Source: JBGAWK01 sp044227665 (GTDB taxonomy: Bacteria > Bacteroidota > Bacteroidia > Chitinophagales > JADIYW01). Taken from it: a DNA stretch of 20,053 bases. The position numbers and the translations under genes were made by a program. The stretch spans positions 1 to 20,053 of the forward strand of contig JBGAWK010000044.1 of NCBI GenBank assembly GCA_044227665.1. The letters are read 5' to 3'. This document shows, piece by piece, positions 1-7,056 of the stretch. Under the pieces are notes generated by a model, which was not told the DNA's origin, did no database searches, and saw only the letters and a list, made by a program, of their open reading frames with translations. Each line of letters starts with the position of its first letter. Positions within the stretch are counted from its first letter, which is position 1.

Positions 1-374
1 GTTTGAATTATGACCTCTTCCAAGGTGAATACATATTTTCGGATATCTGTAAAAAAACACTCTAAGTCCAATATGGGATAGACAACTAATTGTCCCGGAT
101 TGTGGGCGGTAACATCCCCGCCTCTACTTGAATTGTAAAAATCTATATCGCTATTTTTTAGATGATTATAATCTGAAATTATATGTGCATTTTTACCTGA
201 CTTACCCATAGTAATTACAGGCGTATGCTGACATAATAGTAGATGATTTTCAGTTTTGTCAAACTGCTTATGGAGTTTTTTTTCTATGTTTTCTTGAAAA
301 AAAAATTCTTGACGTGCTAGAGCTGTCTTATAGTCTATTAGTCCTAAATGGTGTACTATTATTCTAGTATTCAT
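1..374 (-). CDS. lipB: Lipoyl(octanoyl) transferase LipB, N-terminal part (runs off left edge)
   Basis: LipB transfers octanoyl groups from acyl carrier protein to lipoyl-dependent enzymes such as pyruvate dehydrogenase E2. The 124 visible codons are open and start with HHLGLIDYKTALARQ, the usual LG..DY..A...Q opening of the family. Residues 45-50 read LLLCQH, and residues 84-99 read RGGDVTAHNPGQLVVY, which is the LipB signature (RGG..T.H.pGQlv.Y) except for Ala where an aromatic residue or Cys is usual. YPILDLE and LEEVII follow. The catalytic Lys and Cys of the family lie beyond the window, so activity cannot be judged. The ATG at 374 overlaps the end of the upstream isomerase gene by 11 nt (ATGAATGAATACTAG), which suggests translational coupling. 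Family assignment is firm; completeness is unknown. Confidence 0.9.
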   Translation of the reverse strand, partial: MNTRIIVHHLGLIDYKTALARQEFFFQENIEKKLHKQFDKTENHLLLCQHTPVITMGKSGKNAHIISDYNHLKNSDIDFYNSSRGGDVTAHNPGQLVVYPILDLECFFTDIRKYVFTLEEVIIQ

Positions 375-1374
375 TCATGGGTTTTACCGCCAATCTGTCT
401 TTGAGTTGATTAATTACATTTACTTCTATAGCATCTACCTGATTGAGATCTGCCAGATAGCATGATATCCAATCGCAAAGATGTATAAGATATAGACTTC
501 TTTCTATATCACTATTTCCTTCAGAATATATTTCTACCACATCACTGCAGAATCTTGAGACTACTTCCTTAGTAAATTCCATACGCTCTTGGTTGCGATC
601 AAAGTCTTCATTATTGCGTAGAAATACTACCACCATATCTTTATTCGGGCTTGCCCAACCTACTAGCTCGTTGTGATTCATTTCAGGGACTACGTGGTGC
701 CAGCACAGCATCTTAGAGTTTTCATTGATTTGCTGTCTGAAACGTATGGATACACCTTCAAAATTTGCATCGGAATAGATGACAGGAATTTTGCTATGAA
801 GTCTTTTAGCAATTTCTCTAGCTAGATTCTGAATATCTGATTCTTTTGTGTCTATGAGTGTTATGGCATCCTGTAAATAAGTCTTAAACTTATTTTCTAA
901 AAGTCCCAAAATGTGAACTATGTACAATTGTTGTACGAACGACAACGCAAAACAAGCTCTTGGCGGCATTCCACCATCTATCAATACATAATCTATATCA
1001 TTAGTCTCGCAATATTCTTTTATCAGACCTCCGGAGGTAATGCATACGATATGTGCATTCTTCTTGAATGCTTGTAATAATGCACTCAGCGTTTCCTCGG
1101 TATTACCTGAATAAGAGGATATAATTACCAATGTATTTTCATTTACGAATGCTGGAATTTCGTAATTCTTATTAACGACAACGGGAATTGCAAGGTCGTC
1201 CCTTAAAATATTTGAAATAATAGTTCCGCCTATGCCACTGCCCCCAAGTCCGGAAATCAGCACATTGCGAAAGGGTACTTTGTTTTTTCCTATTTTAATA
1301 TGCTCGCCAATCTCTATCGCTCTTTGTAATTGCTTGCTAAAATCCATTACTAACTTATCCATACCAGTTGCCAT
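364..1374 (-). CDS. Bifunctional phosphoglucose/phosphomannose isomerase (SIS domain)
   Basis: A cytosolic sugar isomerase predicted to interconvert fructose-6-phosphate with glucose-6-phosphate or mannose-6-phosphate. The 336 residues fit the two-SIS-domain bifunctional PGI/PMI family. The phosphate-binding motif GLGGSGIGG lies at residues 42-50, SYSGNTEET at 87-95, GMPPRACFALSF follows, and the C-terminal half has the family block PEMNHNELVGW. The first ATG at 1374 is preceded by an A/G-rich stretch (aagaaaa, read on the minus strand) that could act as a weak ribosome site; ATG at codon 5 is an alternative. Its 3' end overlaps lipB. Upstream is the terminator of the YceI gene, so transcription probably starts in the 1375-1457 interval, which contains the palindrome tgttac-aaa-gtaaca. 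The family is clear; glucose versus mannose preference is inferred. Confidence 0.9.
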   Translation of the reverse strand: MATGMDKLVMDFSKQLQRAIEIGEHIKIGKNKVPFRNVLISGLGGSGIGGTIISNILRDDLAIPVVVNKNYEIPAFVNENTLVIISSYSGNTEETLSALLQAFKKNAHIVCITSGGLIKEYCETNDIDYVLIDGGMPPRACFALSFVQQLYIVHILGLLENKFKTYLQDAITLIDTKESDIQNLAREIAKRLHSKIPVIYSDANFEGVSIRFRQQINENSKMLCWHHVVPEMNHNELVGWASPNKDMVVVFLRNNEDFDRNQERMEFTKEVVSRFCSDVVEIYSEGNSDIERSLYLIHLCDWISCYLADLNQVDAIEVNVINQLKDRLAVKPMNEY

Positions 1375-1457
1375 TGTGAATTTTCTTATGTGTTACAAAG
1401 TAACAATATTTTTACTAAACTTATAAATTCTAAATGTTAAAACAATATCACAAAAAT

Positions 1458-1495
1458 GCCTAAATAATCATTCAAAAGAGAATGATTATTTAGGC
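1458..1495 (-). terminator. Rho-independent terminator after the YceI gene
   Basis: A perfect 15-bp stem (gcctaaataatcatt / aatgattatttaggc) with an 8-nt loop. Read on the minus strand it lies 26 nt past the stop codon of the YceI gene and is followed by A then TTTTTG, a T tract at 1452-1456. It insulates the YceI gene from the isomerase gene. Confidence 0.85.
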
Positions 1496-1521
1496 AAGTA
1501 ATTAACTATGTAGTTGAAATA

Positions 1522-2109
1522 TTACTCTGTAACTACAGTAACATCGAAATTCATTTCATTTTTTATAGCTTTGTCCCCAAGGCTGCCAAAGAATGTCTCA
1601 GAGCCATATTTTACGCCATAAAGTGAACGATCAACGGTAAAAGAGGAAGTTGCAGAAATCTTCCCATTACTATAAGACACCTTAGCCGGAATTTTCATAG
1701 ATTGTGTTACTCCTTTGATGGTCAAATTTACCGTAAATACGTGTGTAGCTAAGTTTTGATTTTTAGCCTTTGCCACTTTTGTGATTACTAAGTTAGCAGT
1801 AGGATACTTGCTTACATCAAAAAAATCTTCATTCTTGAGATGTCCTACTAACTTATTGTTATAATCAGGATTTTCAATATCTGTACAAGTTATAGTATTC
1901 ATGTCTATTACAAATTCTCCACCTGTAATCGCTCCGTTTTTGTGCAGGAGCTTACCTGACTTCAAACTTACATTGCCATTGTGTGAGCCTGTAACTTTTT
2001 TTCCTTCCCATTTAACATTAGATTTTTTCAAATCAACATTAGCTGTCGTTTGTGCCCATATAGCAATAGGCATACACAGCATACTCACTAATAAAAATAA
2101 ATTCTTCAT
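1522..2109 (-). CDS. YceI-family secreted protein (polyisoprenoid-binding-like lipocalin fold)
   Basis: A 195-residue exported protein. Residues 1-19 (MKNLFLLVSMLCMPIAIWA, then Q) form a signal peptide with a likely AQ|T cleavage. The mature part has the YceI pattern: KSNVKWEGKKVTGSHNGNVSLKSG at the front, EFVIDMNTI with a D.ENPDYNNKLVGHLKNEDFFDV block in the middle, then the beta strands LTIKGVT and FTVDRSLYGVKYGS at the end. Family members bind isoprenoid-type lipids in the periplasm; their roles are mostly undefined. I chose the ATG at 2109 because it starts exactly at the signal peptide. An in-frame TTG at 2136 would add nine residues before it and overlaps a 12-bp palindrome. The gene ends in a strong terminator. 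Confidence 0.9.
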   Translation of the reverse strand: MKNLFLLVSMLCMPIAIWAQTTANVDLKKSNVKWEGKKVTGSHNGNVSLKSGKLLHKNGAITGGEFVIDMNTITCTDIENPDYNNKLVGHLKNEDFFDVSKYPTANLVITKVAKAKNQNLATHVFTVNLTIKGVTQSMKIPAKVSYSNGKISATSSFTVDRSLYGVKYGSETFFGSLGDKAIKNEMNFDVTVVTE

Positions 2110-2148
2110 GTGTCTAAAACATACTTGTACGTACAAATGTTTTAAATA

Positions 2149-2808
2149 TTATTGGATTTTTAAAATAAAATTTGGATTTGGACAATTATACTTGTAATGC
2201 GCCAGCATTTCTGAAGAACATACACCTGGAAAGTCTCCTTTACATCCTTCTAAATCTTTTATAACTTGAAAGTGTAGATGCGTAGGCCATTCTCCGTTTT
2301 CTTCAATATTGCCTACATGTGCAAATATTTCTCCGGCTATAATCTTCTGACCTATAGATAGCGTATCTAGATCGCCTGAAGATAGATGTCCATACAAAGT
2401 ATAAAATGTTAATCCTGATAAGGTATGCTCAAGTATAATAGTAGGCCCGTAGTTGCCAAAACCCACATTATTGTTTTTACTATGAACTACTGCATCGTAA
2501 GGAGCGTGTATAGGATGCAAATCATCGCACCATATATCTATAGCTAAATGTATATTGCGATTTTCTCCGAATAAAGGACTTCGTTGATACCAATTTCTTA
2601 CTTCCAAATATCCGCCATAAGCATAATCTTTTCCCGATAACCGAATTTTCTCTTGTATATATATATGTAGTAATGAGGTATTAGATGCGGTGCGATGTAA
2701 TAACTCTGTTTTAATGGTATTCAAAGAAATTTCCAATGTATTGGCGAAGCTTAAAGGAATACCCATTATTGGCGAAGCCTTTGACTGTATCAGAATTTCT
2801 TCTAGCAT
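2149..2808 (-). CDS. M23-family (LytM-like) zinc metallopeptidase without signal peptide
   Basis: A 219-residue protein with a complete M23 zinc site: H87-x3-D91 in HLAIDIW and H177/H179 in WPTHLHFQV, plus LYGHLS at 138-143. M23 enzymes usually cut peptide cross-links of peptidoglycan or glycine-rich proteins. Oddly, the N-terminus (MLEEILIQSKASPIMG) is neither a signal peptide nor a membrane anchor. The sequence around the core (FGENRNIHLAID, VGFGNYGPTIILEH, DFPGVCSSE, CPNPNFIL) resembles the M23 domain fused in some bacteria to class III aminotransferase and phosphotransferase modules, so the physiological substrate may not be cell wall. That comparison is from memory and is inference. A TAGTTTTG element lies about 50 nt upstream. 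Confidence 0.85.
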   Translation of the reverse strand: MLEEILIQSKASPIMGIPLSFANTLEISLNTIKTELLHRTASNTSLLHIYIQEKIRLSGKDYAYGGYLEVRNWYQRSPLFGENRNIHLAIDIWCDDLHPIHAPYDAVVHSKNNNVGFGNYGPTIILEHTLSGLTFYTLYGHLSSGDLDTLSIGQKIIAGEIFAHVGNIEENGEWPTHLHFQVIKDLEGCKGDFPGVCSSEMLAHYKYNCPNPNFILKIQ

Positions 2809-2857
2809 TACCCCAGCGAAGGTAAGGCTTATAGCAAGTTTTTTATATTAACAAAAT

Positions 2858-2865
2858 CAAAACTA
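2858..2865 (-). promoter_or_regulatory. Candidate Bacteroidetes-type promoter for the M23 peptidase gene
   Basis: Read on the minus strand, TAGTTTTG fits the TAnnTTTG -7 consensus, with a TTG 17 nt upstream. It lies 49 nt before the ATG at 2808 in the gap after the DUF1761 gene. The match is short, so this is tentative. Confidence 0.35.
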
Positions 2866-2889
2866 TATAAGAAAGCACTAGGCAATCTT

Positions 2890-3387
2890 TTACGCCCACT
2901 GGCAAACTATCCCGCCAATTATTGCCATACATACCATCATAAATCCAACATTTACAGCTACATATTTCCAATTTCTTCTTTCATAATAGGCATTCATTGC
3001 GATGGTAGGCAAGATAAAAAATAATGCTGTAAGCGCACCATGCAACATGCCATGTTTGAAAGAGCGAAAATTGTCTCCAAATGAAGTCAATAAATTTGCT
3101 AAAGTTTTGGATAAATCGCTATTTACATCTTCCAATTCTTTTACATCATTGAGCATTTGAAATACACCGAGCTGATGTATGACGATAGGCATCAATCCTA
3201 AAGCTAGAAACAAACCTACGATATAGGTAATTATAAAGGCTATCGCCCTATTTCCCTCTTTAAGTTCATCTTCGGACTTGCCTACCGTTTGCAGCCATGT
3301 GGACTTAAAGATAAATCCATACCAAATCATTCCCACTATATTTGGGACAAGAGCAGCTGCTAATAGTATCCAATAATTAGATTCCAT
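2890..3387 (-). CDS. DUF1761-type small integral membrane protein
   Basis: A 165-residue protein with about four hydrophobic segments: residues 4-25 (YWILLAAALVPNIVGMIWYGFIF), 50-70 (AFIITYIVGLFLALGLMPIVI), 115-130 and 140-162. The front motif (N.VGMIWYGFIFKSTWLQTVGKSEDELK) is typical of the DUF1761 family, whose members sit in the inner membrane and have no established function. The ATG at 3387 begins exactly at the first membrane helix. A further in-frame ATG at 3459 would add 24 residues, but that extension reads through the preceding gene's terminator hairpin, so I rejected it. Family call is fairly sure; no role is proposed. Confidence 0.75.
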   Translation of the reverse strand: MESNYWILLAAALVPNIVGMIWYGFIFKSTWLQTVGKSEDELKEGNRAIAFIITYIVGLFLALGLMPIVIHQLGVFQMLNDVKELEDVNSDLSKTLANLLTSFGDNFRSFKHGMLHGALTALFFILPTIAMNAYYERRNWKYVAVNVGFMMVCMAIIGGIVCQWA

Positions 3388-3431
3388 AATTACATTTTTA
3401 TAAATGTAATATTTTTTTGATATAAACAAAA

Positions 3432-3456
3432 ATAGGGAGACATATAATCTCCCTAT
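3432..3456 (-). terminator. Rho-independent terminator after the M43 protease gene
   Basis: A 9-bp stem (atagggaga / tctccctat) with a 7-nt loop, followed on the minus strand by a TTTTTG tract. It lies 25 nt past the stop codon of the M43 protease. It also argues that the next gene starts at 3387 rather than at the ATG inside this hairpin. Confidence 0.75.
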
Positions 3457-3481
3457 CATGAATATTTTATATTAAAATCTA

Positions 3482-4447
3482 TTATTTAGCAAAAGAATTT
3501 CTTGGACCTCCTGTTGCAAAGGTTGCCAATATTCTTGATTTTTGACCAGTACTGAACATATACATACAAGCGTCATCTGTATAGTCCATGTAGTTCATTG
3601 TCATTTCTATAGGAGTGCCGCTACAAGTAGATTTGTGTCCAGCAGCAGGGCAGCCATAATTAGCGGTATTATGAAGAGGTGTATCGCTTACATAGTCGTT
3701 GCCACAAGTAGCATCACCCCAAATGTGGCGCAGGTTCAACCAGTGACCTACTTCATGTGTGGCAGTACGTCCTTTATTGAAAGGTGCTTTAGCAGTTCCT
3801 GTACGACCAAGAGCTGTATTCAATATTACAACACCGTCAGTAGCAGAGCTGCCACCAGGGAATTGTGCATATCCTAATATTCCATTACCAAGGGTACATA
3901 CCCAAAGATTCAGTTTAGTAGTAGGAGATGTAGGGTTAATACCACCTCTAGTGGATTTTTTCATATAATCATTAGTGCTCCAAGAAACTTTATTAGTAGA
4001 TTTCCTAATGATTTGATCTAGTACGAAACGGATACCTATATTTCCTACTACACCAGAAAAAGTACTCGGCACTTTGCTTATGTCAGCATTAGTAGCGTTG
4101 TAATCTTCATTTAATACATCTATTTGGGATTGTATTTGTGTCAAAGAAACATTTTCTGCTGTAGTACGATAAAGTACATTCACTACAACGGGTATTTCAA
4201 TAACGCCATTTACCAACCTAAAATTTGCTTGATTTTCTTGCACTCTTGAAGTAAAAGATTCAATGGCTTCCATTCTAGAGGCAAGCGTTGGGTCTGCTAC
4301 TAATTGTTGTTGCAATACTTCATAAGAAGCACATCTTCTTCCTGTAGAAAGATTGTTTGCAGTAGAGTCATCCTGTTGTTTGATATCTACTTTGGAGCAG
4401 GCTACCAAAGCCAAAAGTCCCCATCCTAAAGCGATTAATTTTTTCAT
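3482..4447 (-). CDS. Pappalysin-like M43 zinc metalloprotease, lipoprotein
   Basis: A 321-residue exported endopeptidase. The N-terminus MKKLIALGWGLLALVACSK is a lipoprotein signal with lipobox LVAC, so Cys17 should be lipidated and the protein anchored to the envelope. The metzincin zinc motif HEVGHWLNLRH (H231, E232, H235, H241, then D245) and the Met-turn MNYMDYTDDACMYMFS (Met287) are intact, as in the pappalysin/cytophagalysin family. The short C-terminus (GGPRNSFAK) ends soon after the catalytic domain and has no T9SS sorting domain, unlike many secreted Bacteroidetes M43 enzymes. It stands alone between its own terminator and a promoter-like TAAATTTG. The substrate is unknown. Confidence 0.9.
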   Translation of the reverse strand: MKKLIALGWGLLALVACSKVDIKQQDDSTANNLSTGRRCASYEVLQQQLVADPTLASRMEAIESFTSRVQENQANFRLVNGVIEIPVVVNVLYRTTAENVSLTQIQSQIDVLNEDYNATNADISKVPSTFSGVVGNIGIRFVLDQIIRKSTNKVSWSTNDYMKKSTRGGINPTSPTTKLNLWVCTLGNGILGYAQFPGGSSATDGVVILNTALGRTGTAKAPFNKGRTATHEVGHWLNLRHIWGDATCGNDYVSDTPLHNTANYGCPAAGHKSTCSGTPIEMTMNYMDYTDDACMYMFSTGQKSRILATFATGGPRNSFAK

Positions 4448-4466
4448 GATTTTTAAAAAATTTTAC

Positions 4467-4474
4467 CAAATTTA
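4467..4474 (-). promoter_or_regulatory. Candidate -7 element for the M43 protease gene
   Basis: TAAATTTG on the minus strand is an exact TAnnTTTG match 19 nt before the ATG at 4447. No convincing -33 TTG lies at the expected distance, and the area is very AT-rich, so chance is possible. Confidence 0.35.
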
Positions 4475-4601
4475 AAAATTAATTATATTTAATAAGCTAA
4501 AAATTACCAACAAACATTGTTATTGGGATTAAAAAACGGAAAAAGCCCAATAGATAGAGAGATATTGAGGGAAAAATATCTACTTAAAAAAAGTTAAATC
4601 A

Positions 4602-6278
4602 CTATTGCTTGTAAATCCGCTGTGCCATCCATTGATTATCCAACCACACTTTTACAAAGTAGAATCCTGTAGATAATTGATGTAAGTCCACAACGAGCCC
4701 TTCATGAGCTTTGCTTTCTTGCAACAATCTCCCCTGCGTGTCAAATACATAAATAGTGGAATTTTTTATAGGATATTTGAAATAAAGAAAATCTTGAACA
4801 AATGTGTTAGATACAAGATTTTGTTGTACTTTGATGTTGGTAGTATTGCGATGTAAAGCCTCGTTTACTGCTGCTAATGCATCTATACGACCATAGCCAA
4901 AGTTGTTATTTGGATATGTATTTATATTATCCCCACCACAACTTTGCGTAGTATATATTTTTTTAGCTGTAGTTGTAATAATTTCTTTGATTTGCTCCAC
5001 ATCTCCAGCTAATTCTGGATTAGCAGAAATAATTAATGCCACCAATCCTGCGACATGTGGCCCTGCCATGCTCGTGCCATTGTAGCTGGCATAGCCAGTA
5101 CCGGGGATACAGGAATTCACCCCTACGCCGGGAGCAGAAATATCAGGTTTAATATAAGTAACACCATTATAAGTTACTGGTCCTCTACTGCTAAAATTTG
5201 CCAATGCATCATTATAGTCAGTAGCTCCCACGGAGAATGATTGCGAAAAAATAGCTCCAGGCTCTCTCGTCGTATTACATCCAGAACCTGCATTGCCATT
5301 GCTTACAACAACTACAATTCCGGCATCCACAAGTACCTGAATCGCAGCCTCCATCAAAGCGAAATTTGTTGGATTACATCCTTCAGCGGTAGGACAGGCC
5401 CAGGAGTTATTGATGACATGCGGGGCTTTGGAAGGATCTGGGTTCAGCCCATTAGTATCTGTAGGTGCTAAAAAGAACTGAAAGCATTCCAAATAAGTAG
5501 ATAACAATCCATTTCCTCTATCCATATTTCTACATCCTATCCATTTTGCTTTAGGCGCAACTCCAATATTTTTGTCATTAATACTATCGCTACCTACACA
5601 AGTACCCATCGTATGCGTTCCGTGTGTTTGGTCGTCACAGGGAACTTTACTGTCAAATCCACAGGGATTCCCATTTCCAGCAGTAGAGGGTATGGGACTA
5701 TGAATGGCATCATGCCAATTGTAATTGTGATCTATCACTCCATTATCATTCCCTCTGTATTGATTTATTAAAGCTAAATGATTAAAATCATAGCCCGTAT
5801 CTTGCCCTCCCACAACTACACCTTGTCCCATAATGCCCATAGCCCATACACTATCTGCATTAATTTTATTGATACCCCAAGTATTTGCAGTGATTTCATT
5901 TTCATCCAAAACTCTGTATGAAGCAGTGTTGGGCTGTGGTGTCATGATATAGGGACTATTGGGAATAATGCTTGCAATCTCTGTATATCCTTCAAGATTT
6001 TTAATCCATTCTTCATCAGCGACTATGCGCAATGCATTGACAATCCACAATGACTCATAATAAACTTTATCACGTTGTAGTGAGCGTATAACATTTTGTT
6101 GTTGCTGTGCTTGCTTTTGCAAGGCAGCATATACATATTCTGATTTTGCAGCCTTATCTGCTATCCATCGTGCCTTAGATATATTATCATCTGACTTGAA
6201 AATGACAATTACGTCCATATTCTTGGAATACGCAGTAACTGTAGAAAAAAACGTAATAAAATATAAGACAAATCGCAT
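4602..6278 (-). CDS. Subtilisin-like S8 serine protease with T9SS C-terminal sorting domain
   Basis: A 558-residue secreted protease. Residues 1-17 form a signal peptide (MRFVLYFITFFSTVTAY). Residues 20-110 look like an I9-type inhibitory propeptide, rich in Gln around 58-62. The catalytic triad is complete: D160 (GGQDTGYDF), H219 (THGTHTMG) and S403 (NGTSMAGPH), with N329 as likely oxyanion Asn. Residues about 485-558 form a T9SS type A sorting domain (DFLYFKYP, IYVFDTQGRLLQ, LSTGFYFVKVW), which routes the protein across the outer membrane for release or surface attachment. The gene starts 2 nt after the stop of the upstream hydroxylase gene, so the two are probably cotranscribed. Several Cys pairs suggest disulfides. 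Confidence 0.93.
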   Translation of the reverse strand: MRFVLYFITFFSTVTAYSKNMDVIVIFKSDDNISKARWIADKAAKSEYVYAALQKQAQQQQNVIRSLQRDKVYYESLWIVNALRIVADEEWIKNLEGYTEIASIIPNSPYIMTPQPNTASYRVLDENEITANTWGINKINADSVWAMGIMGQGVVVGGQDTGYDFNHLALINQYRGNDNGVIDHNYNWHDAIHSPIPSTAGNGNPCGFDSKVPCDDQTHGTHTMGTCVGSDSINDKNIGVAPKAKWIGCRNMDRGNGLLSTYLECFQFFLAPTDTNGLNPDPSKAPHVINNSWACPTAEGCNPTNFALMEAAIQVLVDAGIVVVVSNGNAGSGCNTTREPGAIFSQSFSVGATDYNDALANFSSRGPVTYNGVTYIKPDISAPGVGVNSCIPGTGYASYNGTSMAGPHVAGLVALIISANPELAGDVEQIKEIITTTAKKIYTTQSCGGDNINTYPNNNFGYGRIDALAAVNEALHRNTTNIKVQQNLVSNTFVQDFLYFKYPIKNSTIYVFDTQGRLLQESKAHEGLVVDLHQLSTGFYFVKVWLDNQWMAQRIYKQ

Positions 6279-6280
6279 TT

Positions 6281-6928
6281 CTATTTTTTGTAAGTTCCAA
6301 ATATGAAATCAAAAATTGGGTAAGTAATATTGAAATTATGTTTCTGCATACTATCACCGCTATGATGAACGGTATGTAATTTACTCAATGTGTTGACAAT
6401 AGATATTTTACGTAAAAAATGAGTAGTAGGAAGATGATAACTTAGGTGCAATATTTCATAATTCAAGTAATAAAATACAGCAGTAGCCATGAACAATTTT
6501 GCAATGTTGGGCGAGAGAAAATACTGCAACAATAGTCCTATTGGCAGTGCAAAACCTACTAAGAAAAATACTAGCAATATAGGTGGAAATAAAATAATTT
6601 TGAAATCTTCCATACTTTCACAGACCATGTCACTTTCGTCAAAAAAACGATGATGCTGTCCGGTATGTCTTTTATATACTAATCCGAATCCTTTGTATTT
6701 GTGATGCATAGGATATCTATGAGCGAAGTATTCTACCAAATTGGCATATATAAATGTGATGGGAATGGAAACTAACTGTAAGTTTCTAAATCCCTCAAAA
6801 TCTAAGGCATACACACAATATACAATAATAGATATGCATACTATGCTTACAAAAAAAAGATGCAATCCCCCACTGTAGTTACTTGAAAGTTCATGATTGC
6901 GATAATATGCCCTGTATTCCTTCGACAT
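6281..6928 (-). CDS. Sterol desaturase / fatty acid hydroxylase superfamily membrane protein
   Basis: A 215-residue integral membrane di-iron oxygenase. The histidine clusters that bind iron are all present: H70RYPMHH (H70, H75, H76), KRHTGQHH (H88, H92, H93), H161/H165, and LHTVHHSGDSMQKHN (H185, H188, H189, H197). Hydrophobic segments lie at about 24-42, 52-66, 111-138 and 143-160. Relatives hydroxylate or desaturate sterols, fatty acids, carotenoids or ceramide-type lipids; the substrate here cannot be read from the sequence. It is the first gene of a two-gene unit with the S8 protease 2 nt downstream, an odd pairing. A good promoter-like element lies just before the start. Confidence 0.88.
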   Translation of the reverse strand: MSKEYRAYYRNHELSSNYSGGLHLFFVSIVCISIIVYCVYALDFEGFRNLQLVSIPITFIYANLVEYFAHRYPMHHKYKGFGLVYKRHTGQHHRFFDESDMVCESMEDFKIILFPPILLVFFLVGFALPIGLLLQYFLSPNIAKLFMATAVFYYLNYEILHLSYHLPTTHFLRKISIVNTLSKLHTVHHSGDSMQKHNFNITYPIFDFIFGTYKK

Positions 6929-6936
6929 TATACCTT

Positions 6937-6968
6937 CAAATGTACTATAATTTTATTTTTTTCTACAA
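6937..6968 (-). promoter_or_regulatory. Candidate Bacteroidetes-type promoter for the hydroxylase-protease pair
   Basis: On the minus strand TTG, 21 nt, then TACATTTG (6937-6944), close to the TTTG/TAnnTTTG -33/-7 consensus. The TTTG ends 8 nt before the ATG at 6928, so a transcript starting here would be nearly leaderless, which is a reason for caution. Confidence 0.4.
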
Positions 6969-7037
6969 TTAATACAACCTTAACTTGTTTTGGTATGGAT
7001 GATGAAACGAAAGTGCATCATTACATATTACTGAATA

Positions 7038-7045
7038 TATATTTG
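7038..7045 (+). promoter_or_regulatory. Candidate -7 element for the L,D-transpeptidase gene
   Basis: TATATTTG is an exact TAnnTTTG match 11 nt before the ATG at 7057. No clear -33 TTG is visible at the usual distance, and the leader would be very short. Confidence 0.3.
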
Positions 7046-7056
7046 TAAGTATCGTA

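Noticed and set aside
3388..3459. N-terminal extension of the DUF1761 protein from ATG 3459
   Set aside because: It would be encoded by the terminator of the preceding gene, and the family-like sequence begins at 3387.
4560..4581. Hairpin agatatt...aatatct after the S8 protease gene
   Set aside because: Only 7 AT-rich base pairs and no T tract on the minus strand; too weak to call a terminator.
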